Shown: positions 36,216 to 48,318 of the stretch, one piece after another
How positions within the stretch are numbered: position 1 is the stretch's first letter
How the letters are laid out: every line of letters begins with the position of its first letter
Assembly (NCBI RefSeq): GCF_032854445.1
Contig: NC_088303.1
Coordinates: forward strand, 25,585,265 to 25,649,264
DNA: 64,000 nucleotides
Direction of reading: 5' to 3'
Origin: Liolophura sinensis
Taxonomy: Eukaryota > Mollusca > Polyplacophora > Chitonida > Chitonidae
Notes under the pieces: generated by a model
Database searches by the model: none
What the model was told of the DNA's origin: nothing
What the model saw: the letters and a program-made list of their open reading frames with translations, nothing else
Translations under genes and position numbers: made by a program

Positions 36216-39200
36216 ATGGCTTTACCTTACGTACAAACCATCACCTCCGTGCTGCTCGTCTTGCCGTCATCAGCACACGGTACGTCGAACAGAATTTCAA
36301 GTGTTCAAGGAAAGTTGGAAAGCTTCGACAGCTCTCAGCAGAAAATCATAAGTACGCTGTTTAACTTGACGGAGAACCAACACGTGCAGAACGACCACAA
36401 TTTCATCTTTCCGCCACTGTTCTGGAAAAAGAAAAAAGGAGTGTACGAAAGTGATGTCAAACTCAACTTCCATGGCGACCCAACACTGGCAGCGATGAGA
36501 GATACCTTCAAAGTGTTCGATAACAACATGTTTTGCCACAGCATGGATTACTTCTTGTTTGATCGAAGCCTACGAATACGGCGAAGCCCCAAACCCTCTG
36601 ATGGCAATGATTTCTTTATCGCTTGAAGCACTAGGCGATTTTCATGACAGAAATTCACCCCAGCAACCAAATGCCATCATGACGTTTTGGCCGGAGGCCT
36701 ACAATGCTTCGTCGTCGTCATGGGAGAGTACTCCGGATAATCTGTTGGCACTTTTTAAGATGGCCGATTATTTGCCGTGGAGCATTCTGGAGAAGATTCT
36801 GACCTTCCTCGGTTTCTCAGAAGAAGCAAAATACATTAAAGAGCTCTTGGATTCCAGGTCATTATCACCTATCGATTAAATTTTTTATTGGTTATAATCG
36901 TTTTATATATGAACAGGATGCCTGTTGTTCAAAGTGCTAATTCACGGCCAAGCAACTTCAGATTTATTTCCTTTTTCGTAATAAAATTAACAGCTGAACA
37001 CCATTTGCTGCCCAACAACCTTAAAATAAATGTGTCATCTTTCTGAGGCCGTCGTCTACAAACTGTGAAGTGTTTTTTAACGGCATCTGTTATTAGCTGC
37101 GTTAATGTTGTTAAGGGCCTCTGTGACCTGGTAAGTTCAGATGGTCGTGGGTTTGCTTGGGGCTCTCCACTGTAGTGCTGGCCGTCGTTCGTATAAGTGA
37201 AATACTCTTCAGTACGGCGTAAAACACCAATAAAATAAATCAATAAATTAATGAAGGTTGTTCAATGGCTAAGTGATAGGAGAGCACACATCTGCTTCAA
37301 GGTGGCGTATTCCTTGTATAGCCAAAATATATTTCAAACCTACGTCAAATTGCAAACTACTTCTATTGCATTTTAGGGCAGGTTACCTCAAGGCCTTTCA
37401 GATTACTCCAGATTTTGACGACACCTTTGTTAACCTTGGACTAGGTTCGCTGCTGTTTCAATATAAGAGTGACTTTCCCTCCTCTCACACATTGTGGCGT
37501 CGTCAGAACACAAATCTAGACAGCATTTGGACCGCTCTCAAGAAGTTTGCTTACAGACCGTTTTCCGGTGACCGCGACGTAAACACAATCGACCCAAGGA
37601 CATACTTCTACATCCGCGGCTTTCTGGAACAGGCCAATGACACGGGGAGAGATGTGGCCCTCATTCCCACCTGGGTAGGTGCTGGTTTACTTAGCCAGGT
37701 ATAGACCAAAGAATTGAATTAGTGGTTCAAGCCTTTCAGACTTGAATCTCACTTGTTTTTGTTCATATTGTTATTATTCTCGGCCATTTTGTGATACATT
37801 TTATGATACGACAAATGGTACATGACTGAAACTTTTTATATTTTGGAAACGTTTGATCGCGTGACTTGGAGGCCATATTGGATTTTATAAGATCTTCTTC
37901 TCCAGAACAGCTGATGTGACCGAGATGAAAATTTAACTGCAGTTGCATGAAACCTAGGCACATTCAGGGTGAGATTGCGCACTTTCTCCGTTACAATTAT
38001 ACAAGCATGCTACTGGATAAAAATATCATGCAAACAAAATATTCGTTTTTTACTAATAATTTCTGCACTTCCACAGATGATGTCCGGCCAATAGCCCTAT
38101 ATAATGCAGTTTTGGTCGTTGATTTCGAAAATACAATTTCTGCAAAACCGGAAGTGACGTCTATAAAACCTAAAATGGGTATGTCTCCCGAATCAACAAA
38201 GTTAGTGACGCAATCTTAAGGCCTAACATCATCCACAGACAAGGAACAAATTTTACCTAACCGTAGGTGACGTCAGGAAACCGGAAAAAGTACATGCCAA
38301 AAAATTGCCATTTTAAAACTTTTCTAAATTAAACAACTGTATCTAAAAAGACCTAACGACTATGCATGAAACTGGGGGATGTTCTACACCTCAAGATGGC
38401 CTTTGTCGAGTGAAAAGCTAGGTGACCTGAGTCACGTGATCTGGCGGCTATTTTGTGTTACATTGAAAACGTTAAACAGTCATTTTCCTCAAAACCCAAC
38501 GTTCCACTTACTTAAAATTTAGCACACATAACAAACGCTCTATGGCGGCTATTTGGACAGAAAAAAAATGCAATATGCTTGCAAATTAGGTTTTAACTTA
38601 TACATATGAAGTGACATCATATGAAAGCGAAAAATTTGAATGTTCCTAGCATGTTACCTGACACAGTTTGACGCGCTGATGACGAATCCGGTTTATTTTG
38701 TCCTGCTATGTATATGTTTGTGGCAAATTGCTATCAAAATGCGCAAAAGCCCAATTTACCCCATTTTGCAGGTCACTTGACAGAAAACTGTTATAGCTGT
38801 ACAGCTGATAATTGCTGTGTATAAAGGGCTATACATGTACTGTATGGAGTTGAAAATCTTTGGCTTCTGTCAAAAACCACAGGACATGCACGTTTTCGAA
38901 TAATGGCGAAAGGTAGATTTACCAAATGGATGGAAATGGAGAATATGTACACTTTCGAATTGAGTTCGTTATGTAGTAATACATAATCACACAATTCAAT
39001 TAACCGGAAGTGACGCCCCATAGGCAGGAATTATCGACTTGAACCAAGGCATCGCTGCTTTAGCACCTATATTTATTGTTTCTAGGACAGACTGTTTTGA
39101 ATAATAATGAATAAGTTTAAGCGTTTATTCATTAATTTAAATGTACACGTACATTTTGGAATGTAGCAACAGTGATTCGGGAGCGCATCAGCAAATTTCA

Positions 39201-42200
39201 CCTGAATGCATTGCGCAGAAAATAACTGAAACCAGCCTATTAATAACCAATATTATATATGAATTTACAGAAAATCAAATCAATAAAAGTTTAATTTTTG
39301 GAAGGTTCAAGATCTGGCGGGTAACAGAAATATGAGTCAGAAGAACGTCGCTATGCCGTTTAACATCAACAATGTAGACGTCACTGTGTCCGCTAACGCC
39401 ATATTTGGTATCACAGCTGCTGCAGTTGGAGGACTCATTAATGACAGTGTACTTAATGACCCCGACATTCAGGTAAAGTGAACTCTCTTTTGTTCCGAGT
39501 TTTAAACGATACCGAATATATTCATGACTGATACTTTTTACAGCTCTCTTTCTTACAAGCTGTTAAGTTTCCCTCCAATTTCAAATAACTGTTTTGAAAT
39601 AATAGGTCACACATTTTTCCCACAATAGCCTTCGTATTTGACTGAAAATAAATGCAATCGGGATAACTTTGCTCATTTATTTACCATAACTTACTTGACG
39701 GGGGGCAATCTAACCATGCTTCTTGCCAAGTAGCTGACAAACCATGTGTAGTAGTAGCAATGTTGATAACTATTCGGCGGGAGGTATATTTAAACATCTG
39801 ACATCTTCATTATGGGAACTTTGGGGGCACCACGTTTGGGTTTATGAGGGCACCCCACCTGTTTGTAGTTACCACACCTGGCCGTGGGCTTGTCAAAGCC
39901 CCATACCTGTGCTTACGAGAATACCGCACGTGTGTTTGTGAAGGCACTACACCTGTGCTTGTGAGAGCATGTGCTTGTTAGGAAAGTGACCTGGTTTGTG
40001 AGAGCCTTACAGCTGGCATGTGAGGACACTACAACCGGTGAAATATTGATCTCGATTTATGACTTGCTTCTGTGGATGCAAAGGTGAACGTTTTCTCACA
40101 CGCAAGTGTAAGGGTGTATACCTATAGCAAATATTTTTGTAAAAGTATAATCAGTGTTGTCTAATCTTTATGCAGTAGGTTTATTGAATAACAATATTGT
40201 CAGTGTCGCCGTCAGTCGCCAATGTTATTGTCGTCTGAATTCTAATACGTTTTTAAATATAAATGTGTGAGAAACTATACATGAGTCTAATTACTCAACA
40301 TTATGACGCACAGAAAATCTACCTGAACACTTCAGCCATGTTGGTTTGGGAGATCGAGCATGACTTCGTGGGGCGGAGGGATTTGGCCTTGACATACTAC
40401 CCGTCTCTCATTGAATTCTATTGGTTCGTGTCCAGAACATTTTCACTGCTCCAGCGCAAAGTACACAGGACACAGTCCGTACCGGAAGTAAGCTCCATTT
40501 CATTTACACGCTACCAAAGCATGTTATTTCCGGCCTAGACTAAGGTATATATTTGTAGAGGATTAGATTGAACATAGTTAGCAATTGTTTATGGACACAC
40601 GGTTTCTGTACCCGTTCTGCCTAATGGTGCCGCTGTGAGTTTGGATCAAGGAAACAGTATTGGTCGGCACGGTGTCAGTATTATGTGATAGGGTAAGGTT
40701 GTCTGGTGTAGGCGACAAGAGACTTTGGCGGCATGGACCCACCATGGTACATGAAGACGGTATTTATTTTGCACCGTGTTATGCTAATACCGTGAAAGGC
40801 AAAGCAAAAAAATAGTATTATTTATTCCAGAGAAAACCAATTGGAAATTATGTTTATCTGACTTAGCTTCCGCCAATGGTAAAGGAGCTGCTATCAATCA
40901 GCAACTATCAAAGAGAAACAGACGAGCTTTCCAAAAGAAATGAAACATCTCGGACCGCGATGTATAGCCAACACGAATTCATCATTCACTCCAACAATAT
41001 TTAACGAAGCTTGGGTGGCAAGAAACAAGTTTGTTTGTTATTAGTCTAAAGAAAAAAATGGAATTTATCTCACACCACGACATATATATCCCAAAATATT
41101 GGAATGGGTAAATTTTATTGGACTGGCTGAGATTTTTCAAGCCCCCTTTACGGCTTTTTATAGTTTCCGCAGAATCCGTAGAAAAACATTTCATTCATAA
41201 TTTATCAAACTAAGATGATCCTTGAAAATTATGCAGTGAAGAAAATGTAATCTTGCTCTTCTGCTGACAAAAGCTAGTATCCATGTCTCATGATTAGTGA
41301 GTCCTAATACTATCTACATTTATAAATACAATGAAGACAGGATAAACTTTTGTAAAATCACTGTTTTTAGCATGTTAGTGTACATTATAGTAATTTTTTA
41401 AAACCCATAAGCCTGCGTCAAGGGTGTATGTACAGATGGCATTAAGATTTTGATTTTTGACAGCCACTTGAAACTGTGCGGCGGAACTTTGGTGTGGTCC
41501 TTCAAGAGCACGCCACAAACGTTATCGTGAGCCAAGCAAAAGAGGAAGGAAGCGAAATGGTGTATTTTGACGACTTTCTCGGGGATGGAGATTTTACAGA
41601 TGATGGCGAACCCGAGGTAAAGACTATACGGCATTCAATATTTGATGAATTTACGCTTTTTACAAAGATTACAATGATACATGGCTCCCACATGAGACTA
41701 CAGTGATACACGGTTCCCGCATGAGACTACAATGGCACATGGTTCTCACATGACACTACAATGATACATGGTTCCCACGTGAGACCACAATGGCACATGG
41801 TTCCCACATGATACTTCAATGACACATGGTTCCCTCATGATACTGCAGTGATACATGGTTCCCACAAGACACCGTATTGAATGATTTACTGCACCATGTT
41901 GTGACTGGTAATACATATTTCAATGATACAGCATTCCCGCATGATACTGCAGTTAAAGATTCACTGTCCTTGGTTCTGATTGGTAATGAATGGATGATTG
42001 AAGCTTTACGCCAAATTGGCAGTGATGTTGATGATGTATATATACTCTAATGGTAATAGCATTCAAACACAGTTCTGCAGTGAATAATTCAGTGTGTGTA
42101 AGCCGAAATAAACGTTTTATTGATAAGAATTTCCCATGTTTTAAAGGTAAGAGGTGAGGACCGAATCTTCACTACCGCTATGGCTGTTAACACATTGGTG

Positions 42201-43876
42201 AACACGTGGACGGTATTTGACTACGCCAAGGGGCAGACATCATGGATCACGGGTGAGTCTATCAGTATATATGGCCCAGTATTTATTTATTTATTTGACT
42301 AGTGTTTTATCCCGTACTCAAGAATATTTCACCTATACGACGGCGGTCAGCATTATGGTGAGAGGAAACCAGGCAGAGACCGGGGGAAACTCACGATCAT
42401 CTGCAGGTTTTTGTCAAACCTTTCCACTTACGGCCGGAGAGGAGGCCAGCACGAGCTGGACTTAAACTCACTTTAGTTGGCCCAAGTCATATCAAATCCG
42501 CTATTAAATTCATCTGCGCAAATCCACTCAGAGTTCATAGAGCGTTACTGTATATAGTTGAATGAGAGAGCAGTGGTGTTGCCTTAATTTCATTAACCAG
42601 GACAGGCCATGTACCAGTTCAAATCCGGCCTTGGACATGAAACTTTCAGATTTCTCTAGTGTGTTAAAGAACAATTAAATGAATAAATGAATAAATCGAT
42701 GAATATACCATTCCACCAATGCACCAAACACCGATATCCCAAACCATGTATTTCCCTACAAATTGTGATCAATCTTTTCACAGTGCGGCCTTACGTTTGG
42801 AGATTTTTTAGATTCTTGATCAAACGTGGCCTGACCCACGTCGAATAGTTGTCCTATAACAGCTAATACACAAAACGTATGTCCTTCTTTACTAACTAAA
42901 AGTTTACTTTGTCTATATTTTGATCTTATACTGTTGTTCCTTTTTGTAGAAGTTCCGGCAGTTGTCCGGGATATTGTGAAGAAGGCAACACTGTGGTTGA
43001 CTGACAATGCCACTAGCGGAAAATATAAACCCTGGAATGCTTTCTTTTCGGGCTCTTTCAAGGGTGATGATGTAAGTTGATTAACACAATTCACCTTTGG
43101 ACAGCAGGTGGCCTCTGGTCTTTGATCATTTTAACTGATCAATAGTAAAACATTTAGTGTTCTTCAAATTTGAGAGATACACGACAGTTTCATTCTCTCG
43201 GATTAATTATTATGGATTACATATATGCTCTATCCCCTCACTTGCAAATTTGCCATCTCATAACTTCTCATAACTAAGTATCCATGTTTCCTAGTTGTTA
43301 GGTCACGCTGGTTTCCTCGTCGGTTCTATACATGTGGGAACGTCTTCCAGCAATATGTGGATGGTCGTGGGTTTCATCCGGGTTCTGTCCGGTTCTCTCT
43401 CACCATATAATGCTGACCGCCACCGTAAATATGGCGTAAATATATGTGATATGTTCTTCAGTACGGCACAAAACACCAATAGAAATAAATAAATATATAT
43501 ATAAATAAATTAATGATACGGGCGTGTACTGATTAGTGGTTATCCTTGCTTTTAGACTCTTCCAGTCTTGTATCCATTCAACCGTTTCGAGTATCTGAAT
43601 GGCACGAAAATCCCTCTGAACGCTACCATTTTTTCTGAAGACGTTCTTATCGGGTTTGAAGGGATAGTGTCGGAAGATAAATATCAGGTAATGCTCAACC
43701 AGACTCGCTTCGGAAGACGAACGCCAATGGTTTTTAAGGGTTTCAACTCTGGCAACAATTCCTTTCCCTTCTGGTGCTCTGAAGCATATACTTACGCCAC
43801 CACCATGCTGGCTTTGGCCCAAACCATCTCCGTGACGTCACCTGGTCATGCGTTCAACGTCATTCCTACGATTTGA
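36216..43876 (+). CDS. Gene D: secreted family member, eight exons, one net frameshift in exon 1
   Basis: Exons are 36216-36857, 37377-37674, 39305-39472, 40314-40487, 41464-41616, 42147-42252, 42950-43071 and 43556-43876. Exons 2-8 have the normal family lengths and stay open, with all conserved blocks, including PDFDDTFVNLGLG and FDDFLGDGDFTDDGEPE. Exon 1 is 642 nt where 641 is expected. An extra T follows the DNNMF block near 36532, with a one-base loss and a one-base gain about 60-75 bp later. The net effect is +1, so the end of exon 1 is read in another frame. The extra T sits in a T run and could be an assembly error. If so, gene D would be a complete gene of about 660 residues. In exon 8 PFWYPF/IWYPF-type sequence becomes VLYPF. 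Confidence 0.72.
37113..37248 (+). mobile_element. SINE fragment (family 1) in gene D intron 1
   Basis: The orthologue of 12651-12786. Confidence 0.7.
40610..40770 (+). mobile_element. Remnant of family 3 SINE, unit 3
   Basis: Only 'ctgcctaatggt' of the head and 'gatcaaggaaacagtattgg' with following body are kept; most of the head and centre is gone. Confidence 0.45.
41665..41875. repeat. 29-bp minisatellite in intron 5, unit 3
   Basis: About seven copies, fewer than in units 1 and 2, with unit-specific substitutions. Confidence 0.75.
42281..42480 (-). mobile_element. SINE (family 1) in intron 6, unit 3
   Basis: The orthologue of 18401-18726, but with only about four TTTA repeats in place of about 140 bp. 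Confidence 0.75.
43293..43513 (+). mobile_element. SINE (family 1) in intron 7, unit 3
   Basis: The orthologue of 19725-19909. It keeps 'gatatgttcttcagtacggc', which is partly lost in the other two copies. Confidence 0.73.
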
Positions 43877-43923
43877 CCCATTAAAATCACGCTGTAGATG
43901 CACTTGTAAAGGAATAATGCGTG

Positions 43924-43929
43924 AATAAA
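43924..43929 (+). terminator. Polyadenylation signal of gene D
   Basis: AATAAA lies 48 bp after the stop codon. Confidence 0.5.
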
Positions 43930-44849
43930 CAAAGCAAAAATTACAAGAACTTAACTAAAGGTGGAACAGTTTTTGCTATGCGTATTGCATGGATCAGCTT
44001 AAGTCGTGCAAGAAGGTAACTTTTCCAACTTTCATATATCTGAATAAATTTTAATTTCTATGCTTAGAGCGTTTGCTTATGCAGGCTGTTATCCTGTGAA
44101 AAAAATCTGGGTCTCCTCTTTTTCGGTGGAGCAGATATGGGGAATGCTTTGTCGTAGTTGATTTCTGTGTGCACCTTTTTCAAGGGTTTTTCACATCATT
44201 TTGACCGCCTTAAATCCATTTTATAAAAAAACATTAGAATGATCACAAGGTATTTCATAAAAGAAGATTTTACAAATAATAAATACTTTCAAAATGTTCC
44301 GTAGGCAAATGAGAGAAAAATAAAGAAAATGATGTGACGTCCAAAAAGGCCACCGTATAGAAATTATTCTATTATAAATGCATTTTATGGCGAATAAAAA
44401 TTTTAAAAACTGAAGGAAAATAGTTTTGGGTACAGTTTTGCAACACTTCGAATGGCATTGGCTTGGTTTAATGTCACATGGTTTCCACCAGACTTAAACC
44501 TAACGCCCGTCATTTAGGTGAATGAGTGAAAATCACAATAGCTGTGACACACCCCGAATTACATTCCGTGTCGTCCTGTACCCAGACCCCTTCCTAAGGA
44601 CATGACTCATGTTAACAGATATACGACTAGTTAAAAGATCTATAGAATGTAAAAACAAAAGACAGACGACGTCTAAAGTGCTAGAAGACGGTGTTAAACA
44701 GCGATGAGATATATAAATAAATAGTATACAAGAACGAAGACAAATCTCCGGAGCGCATGTTCAAAATGCACGCTGTATTGGTGTAGCTGTATTGTATGCT
44801 TAACAAGAATATAAACGCACGTGGATTTTATAGTTTTTTCTCTTTTATA

Positions 44850-44975
44850 AGCTCGATCATTTCCGTGCTGTACATGCTCCATCATTTCCGTGCTGTACAT
44901 GCTCCATCATTTCCCGCGCTGTACATGTTCGATAATTTCCGTGCTGTAAAACCTCGATTATTTCCGTGCATTTAA
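44850..44975. repeat. 25-bp minisatellite remnant, unit 3
   Basis: About five copies of the 25-bp unit seen in units 1 and 2, here mostly with 'tacatgctccatca' variants. Confidence 0.75.
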
Positions 44976-45034
44976 TTGCATTTGAACGTGTTACACCTCA
45001 CTGCAACTACATGTGCGAACTGCAGATTCACAAC

Positions 45035-45205
45035 TCCAGCATAGCATAGCATCCAGCATAGCATAGCATCCAGCAAAGCATAGCAAAGAACAGCATAGCA
45101 TCAGGCATAGCATAGCAAAGAACAGCATAGCATCAGGCATAGCATAACATAGCATCCAGCATAGCACAGCATAGTTTAGCATCCAGCATAGCATAGTATA
45201 TTATA
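45035..45205. repeat. AGCAT-type repeat at the right end of the tandem array
   Basis: A longer array of 'agcatagcatcc' motifs with 'aaagaacagcatagcatcag' variants. Homology between units stops here. Confidence 0.8.
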
Positions 45206-48145
45206 GCATTGCAGTGTTATAAACCCTCTGGGCACACGGCGGCCGACTAAACCTTGCGTTGTACCTTACAATTGTTGCTCTTCTCAAAAACGCAAAAACT
45301 CCAAGAGTTACAACATATTTGCAGACACCATTCATGTTGATCAACAGCTCTTGATACTTCTTGGGAGTTACACACTGGTTTGTGGAAAAAGGAAATCTGA
45401 CAGACCCTCGGAGAAACCATTGCTACTTGGATGAGCCTTCTATCCAATACAGCGACTGAATCAACAGAACAGCAAACAAAAATTCTACATTTGGAAATAT
45501 ATATTTTGCAAAAAAATAAGTTGATCACATTATATCAAAATGACATCAAAAACATTGACCACAAAGATTAAATCACATTTTGATTTATAATGATTAATTA
45601 GTGATTATTCTCCTCAAAAAAGCTTGCATTTATTTTACAAAGAGCTTCACCTTTTCCCACCACAAATTTGATAAAACTCATTCAACTTAAGCTTCCCTCT
45701 AGTTTCCAGGTTATTGCACATATAGGACATTCGACAAATATGGGGCTTGTAAAATGTAATAATGTGGACAGTATACTCAGCATGTTTGTGCGACTTGAAA
45801 TATTTAAATTTACGGGAGCCTCAAAATAAAACTTTAAAAATAGTCAATCACCGCAACACCTAAAACAGACATTAGTATCACGAAGGCTATACGTATTACA
45901 TCATCTTTAAATGTACAATCCGTCACAAATGAACAAGGTAATGTTCGGGAGTTTTGTCTCTTAAGCTGCTTTCCTCATATCTAACTTAATATGAGGCTAT
46001 CACATCGTAACATTTTCACGCTCATACATCATCTGAGCTCCATATACCAACATATTTTGTTCAAAAAGCTTTCCATATAAATCTATATGATAAAGGCAAC
46101 AGGAGTACTATATCTAACATGTCCAAACAAGCACAGACCGCTATCACCATCAACATCAACGCCAAGCTGTGCACGACATTTTTTTCGTTAAAGTTCCTGA
46201 CAAACAGAGACAGATAAAGGGATAAATGTTGACAAAAACATAACGTTCACGGTGGAAGTCACTGTGCGGGGCAGTATAAAGGTGCACAGTCGTAATTGTG
46301 AACTCTCAGGCGTAACTCACAATGAAGTGAACTTCTATTGAGTTATGCACTCATATAAAAGCCAAAAAACAGACATTAGGTCCACTTTTATGTTGGTGTC
46401 AGTTTCTGCCGATCCAGACTAAATGCTAGTTGCGCTTTAATTTTTCACCAACCGTTCGTATTCGACTTTCTAACATGAGAATATTGTCCAGTTAAGAAGG
46501 AAGCAAGGCTTTATGTCGCTAAAGAAAATGTTGCAGTTTGTTAAGGGCTATCTCTTTAAGATAATAATTTACTGATGACATTTTTCATGAATAATTTCAC
46601 TTTGAGCTTTAAGTAATAAAAGAAACATACACCATTGTTATTAATGCACGTGTAACACACAAAGCTACAAAACCTACATCTGTACACAGCTGATCAATTA
46701 TTTTGAAGTCTGATTTTATCTAATTTCTAATTAAAAACTAACACAATGGTCATTATAAAAGACGATCTGTCAGACAATAAAATTCATTGAGATAATTCCA
46801 TAAAAAATAATAAAAATCATGTGACAAAAACCGGACCCCTCAATTATATTATATATACATAACACAAATAACCCAGACACATATACCGTCAAGAAGAGGA
46901 ATTCTTAAACATTTTTACACAAAAAAATGAAAAAAATGATTACATCTATGCATAATAAAATTACTCATAGGTATAAGGTACATATCATTTATTGACTATA
47001 AATTATTTTAGAACATGGTGTCAAAATATGCAAAAAGGAACATGAATAATCTGCCAACATGTAGAACAAATGCTGCTTGGGAGACTCTTCACAGCTCATT
47101 ACCACAGCATTGTTGAAATAAAGCTGCAGAAAGACTGTTATGTCCTTTGAATGTTTAGTATGTCATGTTAACTCAGTATTACTGTTACTCATTTGTTAAA
47201 TGGTGAAAGCCAAAATATCCCTGAAGAAAGTTACAATTCCATACCAGGCAAACATGTAGTTGTCATAATTAAGCTCAACTGAGAGTTATAATAGTACAAG
47301 ACAGAACAGCATATACAAAAACGCCTTGAATGTGCTAACACATGGATTTAGTTAAACCCGATACAAATTGTAATATTTCTTTTTTTTTTTACTCGATACT
47401 TTAAATAGGAAACTCCTTCCCACCTTCATCAAGACGGTCCAAATCTGTGAACTCAATCATTATTTCTTTTATTACATCACAATTATCGGTGCAGGTGTGC
47501 TCATAAAACATACATGAAGTACACACGCACTGCAACGTCACAGAAGAAAACGATGCGTTCTACTGTCATTTGGACCGCATGTGTAGCACGTCCTCGAGTC
47601 TCTCGTTATCTTCACGGAATATAGGTCAGGCATCAATGCATCAAGTATGAATCATCTATATACACTATTGTAACCTAACTTAACAAGCATCGTTCTCACT
47701 TCATACAATTTTGTACAGTTACAGTTGAGTTTGCTACCACAGACAACCACAGATGTTATTCTTTTATCTTTCTAGGACAAAAAACTACATGTACTTTGTG
47801 TGGTTGGCAAACATGTTGTGGATGGGCAGGTGGGCAATGAGTGGGTGGTCTACCTAAATTGTATTTATGTAGGATAACCACATTGCATTAGTAGGAATAA
47901 GCACTTTGTGTGAATGAGCTAACAACATCCTGTGGATGGGCTAACCTAATTGAGTGGGTGGGCTAACCTAACTGAGCAGGTACGCTAACAATATTACATC
48001 AGTGAGTTAACTACATCATGTGAACGGGGAAATAATTTGATCATTTGGCTGACTTCAGCATTCTTTATTAAGTATAATTCCATTAGTTAGTGGAGACAAA
48101 AATTAACTGTTGAGGTGGTCCTCTCTCTGATACACACAGCTGTGT

Positions 48146-48318
48146 TCAGCACCAGCCTGACGCCCAGACGTTACCCCAATGGGAGGGGTTTGCAGCGTTG
48201 TCACTGGGAGGGTAGTCAGCCGGCAACATCTGCTGGTGATACTCAGCTAATCGAGCAGCCAGCTTCTTCACAACATCTGGCAGTTTGTCAGCCAGATCAA
48301 AGTGTTCTGTTGGGTCAT
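48146..48318 (-). CDS. Sulfatase last exon (C terminus)
   Basis: It encodes DPTEHFDLADKLPDVVKK and a short tail ending WGNVWASGWC, then TGA. It aligns with the DPEERHDL..VWGPWM end of ARSB. The acceptor is tattgtag. Confidence 0.9.

Larger units (their letters stand above)
35231..45205 (+). repeat. Tandem segmental duplication, unit 3 (about 10 kb)
   Basis: The most diverged unit in its 3' two thirds. Relative to units 1 and 2 it lacks the family 2 SINE, the 290-bp intron 5 segment, much of the family 3 SINE, part of intron 7, about 300 bp after the gene and about 1 kb holding the foldback element. It ends in a long AGCAT-type repeat. Confidence 0.88.
43930..48145. other. Region between gene D and the sulfatase stop codon
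   Basis: It starts with the remainder of unit 3: a 25-bp minisatellite remnant (44850-44975) and the AGCAT-type repeat (45035-45205). From about 45.2 kb it is AT-rich single-copy DNA with no supported exon. Since the two genes converge, the right part must hold the 3' UTR of the sulfatase, but the end of that transcript cannot be fixed from sequence. Confidence 0.55.

Noticed and set aside
44991-45194. Cysteine- and methionine-rich minus-strand frame (MLCWMLNYAVLCW..)
   Set aside because: It is a translation of the AGCAT-type repeat.
45247-45528. 93-codon minus-strand frame between the array and the sulfatase
   Set aside because: No similarity, splice link or start context is visible. It may only be part of a long 3' UTR.
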